Below, piece after piece: positions 37,101 through 41,598 of a stretch of DNA of 64,000 bases (positions within the stretch are counted from its first letter, which is position 1; each line of letters opens with the position of its first letter). Position numbers and translations under genes: made by a program. Origin of the DNA: Plutella xylostella (Eukaryota; Arthropoda; Insecta; Lepidoptera; Plutellidae); NCBI RefSeq assembly GCF_932276165.1, contig NC_063982.1, positions 1,505,501-1,569,500 on the forward strand, written 5' to 3'. The notes beneath the pieces are model-generated. The model was given only the letters and a program-made list of their open reading frames with translations. It was not told the DNA's origin and made no database searches.

Positions 37101-40100
37101 TAAGATGCATGTAACTTAAGGTGATGAATGAAACTGATATAGGCATAGACATAGACATATCGTTTATTTACTAAAAAAATACATTACACATCACAAATAC
37201 AAAACAACATCAATAGGTACAGTGACATGAGGAATAACAATAATTGTGGTGTGTATTATGTCAGTAAAATGGCTCTGACTCAGCATGTGCTGTACAAAAA
37301 TTTATACACCGCTGGTTCTGCCAGAACTAGTGAGTTGAGGTAGTACGCGGCTAAAATATAATATTACTGACCATTCTTCTTCCCTAAATAAATTTTACCC
37401 TAATCTCTGTCATATCTTCAATCTCTCCACACTGACCGTTGTACCATGTAGGCGTTAAAGTGCTAGAGTTCAAATGATAAGATGCTTGATTAATTAATAA
37501 TAGTTTATTTCCCTTCAATATGTTATAACTAGAATGGACTGATGGTGAACAATGTTAATTATTGATATGCTGGTGCACACGCGGCGTAATGGACAACATT
37601 TCAAAAAACTAAAGCTGCTACAAATCGAAAACCATTTCGAGATTTAGCTCTAAAGACCACATTTTTTTTTTGTATTTTTTGATGTATCATTTTCGAGAAA
37701 ATCATAAAATAGTAAATTTACTGATGACGTCATGCATCAGGTGCGATGCATTTTGATGATCAAAGCCTATAGATTTAAAAACAAAGTAACTGTCACTTTC
37801 ATTTTTGATTGACGTTGACGTTTTATCGTGACGTTGTTGTTTATTTGGGTCATTTTCATTAATTCTGTTCTGACATTTTCTGACTATTTTTTTTATTTAT
37901 TATTAAGAGATGACCTCTATATAATATGTCCCAGAGCATGCCTTCGCCTACACAGCTGAAAAAATGCTTCTGCTTATTTTTTTACATGATAAGTACCTAC
38001 TTTCCATCATTAGAAATATCAAGGTCATTTGAAAATGACCCATTTGTTGGTTGGCATGTAAACAAAGTTTAAATGTCACTTGTCAGTGTCATTTATGTTT
38101 TTTTTCGAGACTCAGGCAATAGGCAAAAATAAAAGTTGAGCCTAATATGTGACGTCACTTCCGGTTTTAAAATAATTAACTTTAAAGTTAAAAATAACAT
38201 GCAAAGTTTATGTATATACAAAATAAAAAAAATACGGGTCCACTAATTTTCTATAAACTTTCCGAATAACTAATAAAAATATAGGGTAAAGAAAATGAAA
38301 TGTTGTCCATTGCTATCCGGATTGTTGCAAATGCACCGAACAACCGTTCTTATGCAGTCAACCAAATAACTACAATGGCCACCCCAACGCTGAAACATCC
38401 ATTGACGGGTCATTAAATTGTCTGTCAAAAAATATTATTTGATTCATTTATATCTTCCACCGATGAGTCTCAAGATCAATTTCTGGGGAGATACACATAT
38501 TTCTTTTTATAGGTAGGCAGAGGTGCACTTATGCACAAATTTTGTCAGCGGTGATTTGAAAATGAATAAATGGGGCGTTCTTACTGTCATACCATACCTA
38601 TGTATAATATACATAGATAATTTTGATAATTACTTACATAACTAGTTAGTAAAGGGCGTGAGTGTTTAATTACGCAATGATAATACATTTTACATCGGCA
38701 ACTTACAATATAAGTGAGTATTAATTAAAAAGACGATAATTCCAATCAATCAACAAATTGCAACATATTAAAGCTTAGGTGGATTAACGGATACAAGTCA
38801 AAATGTGTGTCACCGCTGTCGAAGATTAAAAACTGATAATTTATCTAAAATTTCCGTACTTTCTTATCATTATCATGTAATTATTGAGTCGATGCTGTTG
38901 CCATAAGGAAAATATAAGTTATAAACCAATGACCGGACGACTGGACGCTAGATGCGAGCCAATGGTCCCGGCTTCGATCCTCGACCGGCTCATGCCATCA
39001 CTGTCCACATAATATGTATAAGCAATTTTTCTTGGGTCGTTAATGAAAAGCACAGTGTTTAAATCACCTCTTTAGTCCCTCGGACTATTAGCGTCCTCGC
39101 TACGCTCCACAAACCCCTCCTTTCCACCTTTTCCCTTAGTTTTTACGCTAATGTACCGACCTTGTATGTAATTCTGCCTAGGTTTGACAATATACAGACA
39201 GAAAGAGATATATAGATTAACTGCCGACATTAGCTTAAAGTTAGATATAATATTCTTTATTAGTAAACACATATAAAATAAACATACATAACTGAAATAG
39301 TAACACATATGTACAAAAATGGCGATCTTATCGTTCCTTCCTTCAACTCGACATTTGACTAACAATTAACTATCATTTCTTTCCAGCAAATAGCAGACGG
39401 CATCGACCTATCCTACCAAGTAACTGCGGGCGGCGGCCGCGGCATCATAGCGCCACGAGACTTCGTCATCCTGCGGCGGTGCGCGCCCGTCGACAGCGAG
39501 GGACAAGTCATCCCAGAGGGACAAGCGGACCCGCACTGCTACATGTGCAGTGGCACCAGTGTGGACGTTCCTGGGTACCCGCCGCACAGGGATATGGTCA
39601 GGTGAGAATACTGCCTGTAGTAGATATAGATATATCCGTCGACAGCGAGGGACAAGTCATCACAAAGGGACAACTGGACACGCGTTGCTACGTGTCACTG
39701 ATAAAATCCCACCCCGTCATCCATTTCGACTTTTATTATGGGACCAACTCTAAAATCACAAAAATACACATTCCATCCTAGATTAACATACTTATCATAC
39801 CCGTCAAGACTTACGGATACGAATTCAAAACGGTGATACGGTGCGCGACCTAACAACACTTGAGCGTTACGAGTGTAGAATACTGAATCTGGCTGGAATA
39901 GGGAGGAATTCCATATTAAATTACAATTCAATGCAAGATTACAATATAAATAAAAGTATGTACTGTTGATTTGCCATATTAAATAAATACATAAAAGCAT
40001 AGACTAAATAAAAGTATCGTCTTGACCTACCAGTGATACGTTTACGGCATTTGCCATGAAAAACTGTCAAAACAGTCGCAGATGTTTGAGGTCCGACGTC

Positions 40101-41336
40101 GCAACGCAGTTTTGTGTACAAGCCCTTACTTCTCCAGAGCATAGCATCATTGTACTAACATATTTATTATTTCCCCCACCAGAGGCCACAACAAGGTGGG
40201 TTGCTGGTGCCTCAAGCCCACCATGGTGAAGACGTCTTCGGGGAAACTTGAAGAGAAAACTGTCTTCCAGTGGCTCATGTGCTGCGATCTAAAAGGTGAG
40301 TGGGGACATCTCACACACGGCCATCCGATCCCAAACTAGGCCCCTGCCTTATATTGAATTATAAAATTGTCGATAGTCATATTACTGTACCTCCATTTCA
40401 CAAAGGTCTAAAGGAAATGTGAAAGAAAAAAAATAAAAATAACACGCACTCACGCCTTGTACTAATGAACTCCCTTGCGGGGTAGGCAGAGGTGCATTGC
40501 TGCACCCACTTTTCGCCAGAGTGTTATGTTAGTCCCAATGTAATAGGGGGCGGGCCTATTGCCATTTTACGGGCACATCCAAGACCTGAGAACAAATATC
40601 TGTGTTTAAACAAATATCTGCCCCAGCCGGGAATCGAACCCGGGACCATCGGCTCAGTAGTCAGGGTCACTAACCACTACGCCATTCGGTCGTCTGTGAA
40701 ATCGTCCGTGAAAGAAACTCTTTGATATTAAAAAAGAGCATGGGATGTAAAAATGGGTCGAGGGTGCATTTTTAACTGAGTTTTATTCAAGGACTTTTGA
40801 AAACGCTTTTCGTTTCGATTTTTCGGATGTTTTAGAGAGGGTTCTCAGCCATATTTTGTCAAAAACGGATTAGCCGTTCAAGAGCTATGCTACTTTTAGT
40901 GCCTATGTTTTTAACGTTAGTTAGACAGATTATATCCTCCACTACTCTTGCTATAGCTCGCTATAACGCGATCTTTAAATTTCGTCACAGCAAGACGCAA
41001 AACCCACCTTTCCGTGAATTTTTTTTATAAACAATAATACTAAGTGCCAATAGTTAGTTATCTAACTGACAGGGATTGATTTATAAATTAAACGTCATCA
41101 CAATATAAAATTCATGACAGATGTGTCAAAAGTCAACCACTTCTTCTTATGTTTCTTTTCTGGTTATGCTCTAACCGACTATGGAGAAATTGGCACTAAG
41201 TTTTTATTTTACTTTGCTTTCAGGTAAAATCCCCCAGTTCGTGCTAGACACGGCGTTCGCGACCGTGATGTTGGACTACATCGTGCACGTGAGGAAACAC
41301 GTCGCCGACGCCAAAGCTAAGGGACTAGTCAAGTAG
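5376..41336 (+). CDS. Start1: STARD3-like MENTAL-START lipid transfer protein
   Basis: Join 5376-5463, 5715-5857, 6692-6850, 7457-7510, 8536-8674, 20517-20668, 35415-35567, 36995-37099, 39387-39601, 40183-40295, 41224-41336: all phases agree and give 477 aa. Residues about 50-190 are a MENTAL domain with four hydrophobic segments and the hallmark 'WFLDFRVLPQE'. Residues 195-245 are a Pro/Ser-rich linker with a dileucine signal (ERTPLL, 201-206) and a phospho-FFAT-like motif (AWFSPVD, 218-224). Residues 246-477 are a START domain with 'YQVTAG', 'APRDFV' and a C-terminal helix. The family anchors in late endosomes and binds sterols; the silkworm orthologue Start1 shares its START exons with the carotenoid-binding protein CBP. 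Human STARD3 is 445 aa, a similar size. A 5' untranslated exon upstream of 5371 is implied by an acceptor there but was not found. The introns hold many repeats and four local duplications of exon parts. Confidence 0.88.
5715..5857 (+). CDS. Start1: Start1 coding exon 2 (MENTAL TM1)
   Basis: Acceptor 'tctattccag', donor gtgaga, phases 1 to 0. Encodes the hydrophilic lead ('VTEDLVAGHRPQGRMSTVRR') and the first MENTAL membrane helix ('FFCLFVTFDLLFTSLMWLI'). Confidence 0.88.
5899..5950. mobile_element. MITE remnant (GTTTCACWATGT family)
   Basis: 'gtttcactatgtgtggataatggctatct' resembles one arm of the intact palindromic MITE at 58505-58652. The other arm is absent. Confidence 0.4.
6281..6610 (+). 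mobile_element. tRNA-headed SINE, copy 1
   Basis: A 330-bp element with a tRNA-like head (A box 'tagctcagtcgg', B box 'ggttcgatcc'), a conserved body and an (AATAG)n tail. It is flanked by an exact 16-bp duplication (atagatagtgtttgtc) at 6265-6280 and 6611-6626. Copies 2 and 3 are at 6973-7306 and 59602-59931. Confidence 0.92.
6692..6850 (+). CDS. Start1: Start1 coding exon 3 (MENTAL TM2)
   Basis: Acceptor 'tatcgtttcag', donor gtgagt, phase 0 to 0, 53 codons. Contains the loop 'LRGETLEQIFNREILHYDIK' and the second hydrophobic stretch, conserved in STARD3 proteins. It lies between two SINE copies (6281-6610 and 6973-7306). Confidence 0.9.
6973..7306 (+). mobile_element. tRNA-headed SINE, copy 2
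   Basis: Nearly identical to copy 1 (B box 'ggttcgaatcc'). Flanked by a 13-bp duplication (ataataattagta) at 6960-6972 and 7307-7319. Confidence 0.92.
7457..7510 (+). CDS. Start1: Start1 coding exon 4 (MENTAL TM3)
   Basis: An 18-codon exon, acceptor 'ttgtttcag', donor gtgagt, phase 0 to 0. Encodes 'STGGTCAFLIAKVFFFD', matching the short third membrane segment ('FLIAKV') of STARD3 proteins. It is too short to stand out as an ORF. Confidence 0.88.
7579..8196. mobile_element. 618-bp MITE with CGGTCTTATTCATA ends
   Basis: Inverted ends 'cggtcttattcata' (7579) and 'tatgaataagaccg' (to 8196). Between them is non-coding AT-rich sequence. The core CTTATTCATA is shared with the MITE family at 2111 and 61614. 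Confidence 0.7.
8425..8510 (+). mobile_element. SINE body fragment
   Basis: 'agctgtccgacacccata..' through 'gtgagatgtctccacatatt' matches, in reverse complement, the body of the SINE at 44513-44723. The tRNA-like head is absent. Confidence 0.5.
8536..8674 (+). CDS. Start1: Start1 coding exon 5 (MENTAL TM4), array copy 1
   Basis: Acceptor 'cattcattcag', donor gtaagt, phase 0 to 1. Encodes 'WPDAAQPVYQVFLILASFTL' and then the family signature 'WFLDFRVLPQE'. It is the only copy in the downstream tandem array with the full WPDAAQP start, so I take it as the reference exon. Confidence 0.9.
9033..9153 (+). pseudogene. MENTAL exon copy 2 (in-frame stop)
   Basis: A 121-bp core after acceptor 'ctgagtgtag', donor gtaagt, same phases as the reference exon apart from a shorter 5' end. 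An in-frame TAG at 9075-9077 replaces TCG (Ser). Confidence 0.85.
9544..9664 (+). CDS. MENTAL exon copy 3 (open, putative alternative exon)
   Basis: Acceptor 'ctgagtgcag', donor gtaagt, 121 bp, phase 0 to 1, fully open. It would replace 'WPDAAQPVYQVF' by 'TVSQVL' and carries a Cys-to-Phe change in 'PQECRAQ'. Splicing to exon 6 stays in frame only if used instead of the reference exon. Whether it is ever used is unknown. Confidence 0.35.
9884..9962 (+). mobile_element. LINE 3' tail inside array unit 3
   Basis: A short insertion ending 'gtgaatcacaaataaatgac' and (TTTGAAC)n, absent from the other array units, splits the otherwise conserved 'gtgacaactataata'. The flanking CAAC repeats suggest a target-site duplication. 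The tail resembles that at 31640-31706. Confidence 0.7.
10111..10203 (+). pseudogene. MENTAL exon copy 4 (28-bp deletion)
   Basis: Acceptor 'ctgtgtgcag' and donor gtaaga are kept. A 28-bp deletion in the 'WGEAWFLDFR' region shifts the frame relative to the donor. Confidence 0.85.
10620..10740 (+). pseudogene. MENTAL exon copy 5 (in-frame stop)
   Basis: 121 bp with acceptor 'ctgagtgcag' and donor gtaaga. The 5' part reads 'VYQVFL' as in the reference exon, but a TAG at 10704-10706 replaces CAG (Gln). Confidence 0.85.
11290..11410 (+). CDS. MENTAL exon copy 6 (open, putative alternative exon)
   Basis: Acceptor 'ctgagtgcag', donor gtaaga, 121 bp, open. From 'VFLILAS' to the end the protein is identical to the reference exon although the DNA differs at synonymous sites (GCC to GCG, TGT to TGC). 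It could be used only in place of exon 5. Expression is not shown. Confidence 0.38.
11770..11886 (+). pseudogene. MENTAL exon copy 7 (shifted acceptor)
   Basis: Four bases are missing just after the usual acceptor, so that acceptor leads to a stop. A second acceptor 'ggcccccag' at 11777 would give an open 109-bp exon (11778-11886) in the right phase, reading 'VWLILAS' with Phe changed to Trp. Confidence 0.5.
12239..13811 (+). mobile_element. Retro-insertion with SF1 helicase and two poly(A) ends
   Basis: 1573 bp between exact 13-bp duplications (caataaacagctt, 12226-12238 and 13812-13824) inside array unit 7. The right part (about 12440-13811, plus strand) holds a helicase frame, a stop, about 340 bp of 3' UTR and a long poly(A). 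The left part (12239 to about 12425) reads, on the minus strand, as a separate polyadenylated 3' end: an AATAAA about 10 bases before an A-run. Tobamovirus-type helicase domains fused to the C-terminus of ORF2 of insect R1 LINEs have been reported (Lazareva et al. 2015, from memory). A 5'-truncated copy of such a LINE explains the poly(A), target duplication and missing reverse transcriptase better than a direct viral integration. Confidence 0.8.
12440..13443 (+). pseudogene. Virus-derived SF1 RNA helicase domain, broken
   Basis: One frame, open upstream to the T-run at 12439, carries the ordered motifs of alpha-like/tobamovirus superfamily 1 helicases: Walker A 'GVPGCGKTT', Walker B 'IIDEA', motif III 'GDINQLP', motif V 'TIHEAQG' and motif VI 'VALSRHT'. 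It is interrupted by a TAA at 13171-13173 between motifs V and VI; the same frame then continues to TAG at 13441-13443. As it stands it cannot give a full domain. About 70 codons after motif VI the frame ends with no polymerase domain, which suits a domain at the C-terminus of a LINE ORF2. An endogenous fragment of a segmented virga- or kita-like virus remains possible. NTP-dependent duplex unwinding is the family activity; no host role is evident. Confidence 0.85.
13835..13943 (+). pseudogene. MENTAL exon copy 8 (no acceptor)
   Basis: The core is open in the right phase (reading 'VLLILASFTL' to 'DSI') with donor gtaaga, but the sequence before it has no AG, so it has no obvious acceptor. It lies 11 bp after the target duplication of the helicase insertion. 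Confidence 0.75.
14186..15403. other. Intronic, no gene recognised
   Basis: The array unit breaks off near 14185. What follows is non-coding AT-rich sequence, probably old transposon DNA. I see no terminal repeats and no family I can name. Confidence 0.4.
15404..15604 (+). mobile_element. Lep1-like (GTCT)n element, copy 2
   Basis: Begins 'tcctaactaatattataaat', has (GTCT)n, and ends 'gcgcgggaacagct'. Same unit as at 4889, 21272 and 28081. Confidence 0.68.
15890..16800. mobile_element. Composite repeat with a 250-bp palindrome
   Basis: The arms at 16141-16225 and about 16312-16390 are near-perfect inverted copies ('aaaacccgact', 'tgaaaacaagtccca', 'ggaaagtatcg') around a short loop. Flanking words such as 'gctacaggagggaacaaaga' and 'acatacatacatac' are typical of dispersed lepidopteran repeats. 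No coding sequence is visible. Confidence 0.55.
16889..17025 (+). mobile_element. LINE 3' tail
   Basis: 'gtttacgaaataaaatattt' followed by (TTGAATTT)n resembles the 3' ends of LINE tails at 9884 and 31640. No reverse-transcriptase coding sequence remains. Confidence 0.45.
17657..20017 (-). mobile_element. hAT transposon with 8-bp target duplication
   Basis: 2361 bp with terminal inverted repeats CAGGGCCGTCGC and exact 8-bp duplications ATGGCGAT at 17649-17656 and 20018-20025. It sits in the last remnant of the exon array, whose sequence resumes after it. The ends are GC-rich ('cggggcc') in contrast to the flanks. It encodes a hAT transposase on the minus strand. Confidence 0.93.
17840..19693 (-). 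pseudogene. hAT transposase, N-terminally incomplete
   Basis: Two minus-strand exons: about 19693-19497 (boundary at 19496) and 19401-17840, joined across a 94-bp intron (GTACG donor, TTTTTACAG acceptor) in compatible phase. Exon 1 encodes 'AFRGSSSTLYERDNGNFLKL', exon 2 'FGIILDCTPDISHQEQM', 'DNGSNMKV', 'CCAHSLNLVLCE' and 'LSDTRWESHVESV', then the C-terminal hAT dimerisation part ('VASGERSFSKLK', 'RLNDLAMISIE'). This is the ZMYM1/DUF4371 type. Exon 1 has an in-frame TGA just upstream and only a purine-rich stretch follows, so the usual N-terminal zinc-finger part is missing. The catalytic core is otherwise open over 512 codons, so the element is fairly young. Confidence 0.85.
20103..20118. repeat. 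Poly(C) tract
   Basis: A run of about 16 C followed by 'acaggg' just after the hAT element. Slippage-prone; its exact length may be uncertain. Confidence 0.8.
20266..20407. mobile_element. Palindromic MITE
   Basis: The arms 'cacgcctcggcgaggcatgc' and its inverted copy extend over about 55 bp each, through 'gaacgcgatccaatgctcgg', with a loop of roughly 30 bp. It lies 110 bp upstream of Start1 exon 6. Confidence 0.8.
20517..20668 (+). CDS. Start1: Start1 coding exon 6 (linker)
   Basis: Acceptor 'accctttcccccgcag', phase 1 to 0. GC-rich, unlike its surroundings. Encodes the MENTAL-START linker with ERTPLL and AWFSPVD. The 3' end with its donor 'gacctg|gtgaga' is the first of three 64-bp tandem copies. 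Confidence 0.82.
20641..20830 (+). repeat. Three 64-bp tandem copies of an exon-intron junction
   Basis: The segment from 'ccgtgacgtcatactcacgc' through 'gacctggtgagactacccc' to 'caaccaacactag' is present three times (starts 20641, 20705, 20769). The first copy spans the 3' end of coding exon 6 and its donor, so three potential donors exist. Because 64 is not a multiple of 3 and the read-through meets TGA at 20708-20710, only the first donor keeps the frame. Confidence 0.93.
21000..21225. mobile_element. Degraded MITE (ACACTCACGGGCAATG family)
   Basis: Internal words 'ttaattacgcc', 'tgcgcatcagaatattacca' and 'gcaataaaaaa..ttcca' match the copies at 43420, 52946, 57228 and 60426. The ends are eroded. 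Confidence 0.45.
21272..21490 (-). mobile_element. Lep1-like (GTCT)n element, copy 3
   Basis: Minus-strand copy of the element at 15404, with an extended (GACA)n run at about 21410-21445. Confidence 0.68.
21704..21950. mobile_element. Palindromic MITE rich in CTGCAAT words
   Basis: Ends 'agggtctagacagacagacc' and its inverted copy; the interior is built of CTGCAA/TTGCAG words arranged symmetrically. 247 bp, no coding sequence. Confidence 0.85.
22110..22340 (+). mobile_element. tRNA-headed SINE, second family
   Basis: tRNA-like head 'gcgtagtggttagtgaccct..gggttcgattcccggc' followed by the body 'tcttggatgtgcccgtaaaa' and 'ggggtaggcagaggtgca' (here on the opposite strand). Copies lie on the minus strand at 40449-40693 and, headless, at 61030-61200. 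Confidence 0.85.
22341..23136. other. Intronic, no gene recognised
   Basis: Non-coding AT-rich intron sequence of the START gene. A short stretch near 22400-22450 ('ggctcagccgttcaaac') resembles repeat ends found elsewhere. Confidence 0.4.
23233..24414 (+). mobile_element. 5'-truncated LINE inside the MITE
   Basis: Interrupts the MITE within 'ttgtatatacataaa'. It contains the 3' part of a reverse-transcriptase ORF, an AT-rich 3' UTR with AATAAA and an (AATTTAAT)n-like tail. The boundaries are estimated by comparison with the empty copy at 37589-38310. Confidence 0.82.
23260..24141 (+). pseudogene. LINE reverse transcriptase, 3' part
   Basis: A 293-codon open frame with reverse-transcriptase motifs 'GVRQGGLTSPTLFNLYMNEL' and 'LSYADDMVLLS', a thumb region ('FRYLGHIL') and a cysteine-containing tail ('DRVDCPFLRHCCDRH'). 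The endonuclease and fingers are missing through 5' truncation. There is no frameshift in the remaining part, so it is younger than the LINE at 2189-4236. The clade is not assigned. Confidence 0.85.
24481..26818. mobile_element. Non-autonomous hAT-like element with foldback interior
   Basis: Terminal inverted repeats CAGTGGCGGCTG, exact 8-bp duplications GAAGTGAC at 24473-24480 and 26819-26826. It encodes nothing recognisable. The interior has a left arm rich in ACGAAT/CCGAAT words (about 25025-25340), three 230-bp tandem repeats (25425-26005) and a right arm rich in the inverse words ATTCGT/ATTCGG (about 26030-26320). Confidence 0.88.
25425..26005 (+). repeat. 230-bp tandem repeat, 2.5 copies
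   Basis: The 'cgctccgctccgcttcgctg' block recurs at about 25430, 25661 and 25891, followed each time by 'cacctaacacgctcctcctc' and the same 3' part. The GC-rich block has itself a 5-bp CTCCG/CTTCG periodicity. Confidence 0.92.
27407..28080. other. Intronic, no gene recognised
   Basis: Non-coding sequence; nothing identified. Confidence 0.4.
28081..28295 (+). mobile_element. Lep1-like (GTCT)n element, copy 4
   Basis: Contains about nine GTCT units and ends 'cgcgcgggaacagct'; otherwise like the copy at 15404. Confidence 0.68.
28368..28482. mobile_element. Foldback MITE with perfect 32-bp arms
   Basis: The arms at 28368-28399 and 28451-28482 are exact inverted copies (core 'cccattccacggggaaagac') around a 51-bp AT-rich loop. 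Confidence 0.85.
29000..29200 (-). mobile_element. RTE-type LINE 3' fragment
   Basis: 'gttggacataggcctctcct', 'ggccttcctcatccagccac' and 'gagaacttgtttaccccaac' match the LINE end at 4309-4510 in the same orientation. Confidence 0.7.
30667..30936 (-). CDS. Unidentified ORF in long-TIR element
   Basis: An 89-codon frame, partly hydrophobic in the middle ('YTCAAIIKSF', 'GDFVLLFSR') with a charged C-terminus ('MVEIDFSDV'). I do not recognise the family. Its position inside a terminal-repeat element suggests a transposon-encoded or chance ORF. There is no splice or promoter evidence. Confidence 0.2.
   Translation of the reverse strand: MQYILPLCHTTNLSHSYQTLQPEDIHQRKIEEKLHVLVKVRSERNVQYTCAAIIKSFVSEKGDFVLLFSRTDDECGRLFNMVEIDFSDV
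31260..31706 (+). mobile_element. CR1/jockey-type LINE 3' end
   Basis: A short frame resembling the end of a reverse transcriptase ('VFGMAPSIFNKLPKDIRNAQ', 'MFKTKLKNYLL') to TAA at about 31500, then a 3' UTR with 'tgtgactcacaaataaatta' and a (TTTTGA)n tail. It is nested in the long-TIR element. Confidence 0.7.
32224..34190. other. Intronic, no gene recognised
   Basis: Mostly non-coding. Contains an RTE fragment at about 33435-33510 ('cctggacataggtctctccc') and a palindrome-like stretch at 34020-34140 built from 'gtttcggcatagaataac' and its inverse. Confidence 0.4.
34248..41336 (+). CDS. CBP: START-only isoform, CBP-like (alternative first exon)
   Basis: Join 34248-34469 with the five START exons 35415-35567, 36995-37099, 39387-39601, 40183-40295 and 41224-41336: 306 aa, all phases compatible. 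Exon 34248-34469 starts with an ATG in good context (acaaaATGG) and has an in-frame TAA at 34230-34232, so it cannot be an internal coding exon. It adds 74 hydrophilic residues (acidic and Lys-rich, ending 'EEFNAVWLT') with no membrane segment or signal peptide, so this product should be cytosolic. Silkworm CBP, from the same gene as Start1, is a START-only protein of about 297 aa that carries lutein in gut and silk gland; the size and exon sharing fit. Either a promoter ('atatatttat' at 34191) or a splice acceptor ('cattatcacag' ending at 34221) lies just upstream, and I cannot choose between them. Confidence 0.75.
34552..34698. mobile_element. Palindromic MITE after CBP-type exon
   Basis: 'gagcttggccagcaaaagat' and its inverse bound a 147-bp element 83 bp downstream of the alternative first exon. 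Confidence 0.8.
35220..35378. repeat. Minisatellite, 'cgtcactacaccgtccgat' unit
   Basis: About eight degenerate copies of a 17-19-bp unit, ending 36 bp before START exon 1, in the polypyrimidine-rich part of the intron. Confidence 0.88.
35415..35567 (+). CDS. Start1: START exon 1 (shared)
   Basis: Acceptor 'ccttccacag', donor gtgagt, 51 codons, phase 0 to 0. Encodes the first START helix and strands ('WRVVASPNWRVEKK', 'RFGKVYRFT'), comparable to 'AWEVVEQILAQEENWKFEK' in human STARD3. A minisatellite abuts it upstream, and a partial copy of its 3' end lies at 35711-35760. Confidence 0.9.
35711..35760 (+). repeat. Partial duplicate of START exon 1 end and donor
   Basis: 'ggcaaggtgtaccggttcac' followed by 'tgtgagtagctg' and 'tacagggtgttcc' copies the 3' end of exon 35415-35567 and the first intron bases. 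Confidence 0.85.
35860..36180 (-). mobile_element. Two LINE 3' ends
   Basis: At 35860-35960, an (ATT)n tail then 'aaactctttattgaacaaaa'. At 36010-36180, (TTTA)n then 'actttattgcacaaatataa'. Both read as minus-strand LINE tails with AATAAA just before the simple-repeat tail. Confidence 0.5.
36181..36994. mobile_element. Intronic, with SINE-like repeat (TTGGAAGGAGACCCG)
   Basis: The only recognisable feature is a dispersed repeat at about 36710-36903: 'acaagcttgcttgtgttggg' to 'gtgccccagcagtggggag'. Copies: 41404-41598, 44397-44483, 56612-56722, and minus-strand pieces at 50431-50500 and 50700-50750. Confidence 0.65.
36995..37099 (+). CDS. Start1: START exon 2 (shared)
   Basis: Acceptor 'atttatttcag', donor gtaaga, 35 codons, phase 0 to 0. 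Encodes 'CPAKFLYEEF' and 'LPEWNPTILKSDLIK', equivalent to the 'PAELVYQEV..MVLWNKTV' stretch of STARD3. Confidence 0.9.
37589..38310 (-). mobile_element. Intact MITE, ATGGACAACATTTCA ends
   Basis: 722 bp with inverted ends. It is the uninterrupted reference for the nested copy at 23137-27406 and lies in inverse orientation to it. Confidence 0.88.
38311..39386. other. Intronic, no gene recognised
   Basis: Non-coding. A tRNA-like remnant ('ggtcccggcttcgatcctcg') near 38965-38985 is probably an eroded SINE head. Confidence 0.4.
39387..39601 (+). CDS. Start1: START exon 3 (shared)
   Basis: Acceptor 'catttctttccag', donor gtgaga, phase 0 to 2. Encodes the conserved START core 'LSYQVTAGG..APRDFVILRR' plus a longer insert rich in Pro and Gly ('DSEGQVIPEGQADPH'). 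Part of the insert-coding DNA is duplicated in the following intron (39633-39696). Confidence 0.9.
39633..39696 (+). repeat. Partial duplicate of START exon 3
   Basis: 'ccgtcgacagcgagggacaa' and the following 40 bp copy exon bases 39488-39548 with about ten mismatches. Neither acceptor nor donor is included. Confidence 0.88.
40183..40295 (+). CDS. Start1: START exon 4 (shared)
   Basis: Acceptor 'cccccaccag', donor gtgagt, phase 2 to 1. Encodes 'GCWCLKPTM' and 'TVFQWLMCCDLKG', matching 'GGFIVLKS..CTFVWILNTDLKG' of STARD3. Confidence 0.9.
40449..40693 (-). mobile_element. tRNA-headed SINE, second family
   Basis: Minus-strand copy of the element at 22110 with an intact head ('gggttcgattcccggctggg'). 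Confidence 0.85.
41224..41336 (+). CDS. Start1: START exon 5 (shared, terminal)
   Basis: Acceptor 'gctttcag', phase 1, ends at TAG 41334-41336. Encodes the C-terminal helix that closes the lipid cavity ('IPQFVLDTAFATVMLDYIVH'). The 3' UTR is not delimited; several AATAAA sites follow, interrupted by a SINE at 41404. Confidence 0.9.
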
Positions 41337-41403
41337 ATAGCTTAGCTGTAGTGCGAGTTTTGTCACTGTTTGAGCTTTGAGAAGTAAGAAAAAAAGTTTA
41401 AAG

Positions 41404-41598
41404 TCAGAGGCCTTTGGGTAGCTTGGAAACATCTAACAGTCGGGTTGCCCACTTACCCGACAACTCTCTCAGCACAAGCTTGCTTGTGTTGGGGTCCACC
41501 AACCCGCACTAGCCCAGCGTGGTGGACTAGGCCTAACCCTTCCTTCATTGGAAGGAGACCCGTGCCCCAGCAGTAGGAACGTGATAGGTCGTGATGAA
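41404..41598 (+). mobile_element. SINE-like repeat in 3' flank of Start1
   Basis: Same repeat as at 36710, beginning 'cagaggcctttgggtagctt' and ending 'gtgataggtcgtgatg'. It starts 68 bp after the stop codon, so it probably lies in the 3' UTR. Confidence 0.75.

Noticed and set aside
39695..40000. Minus-strand ORF of 101 codons
   Set aside because: Opposite an intron of Start1, with no domain, start context or splice support.
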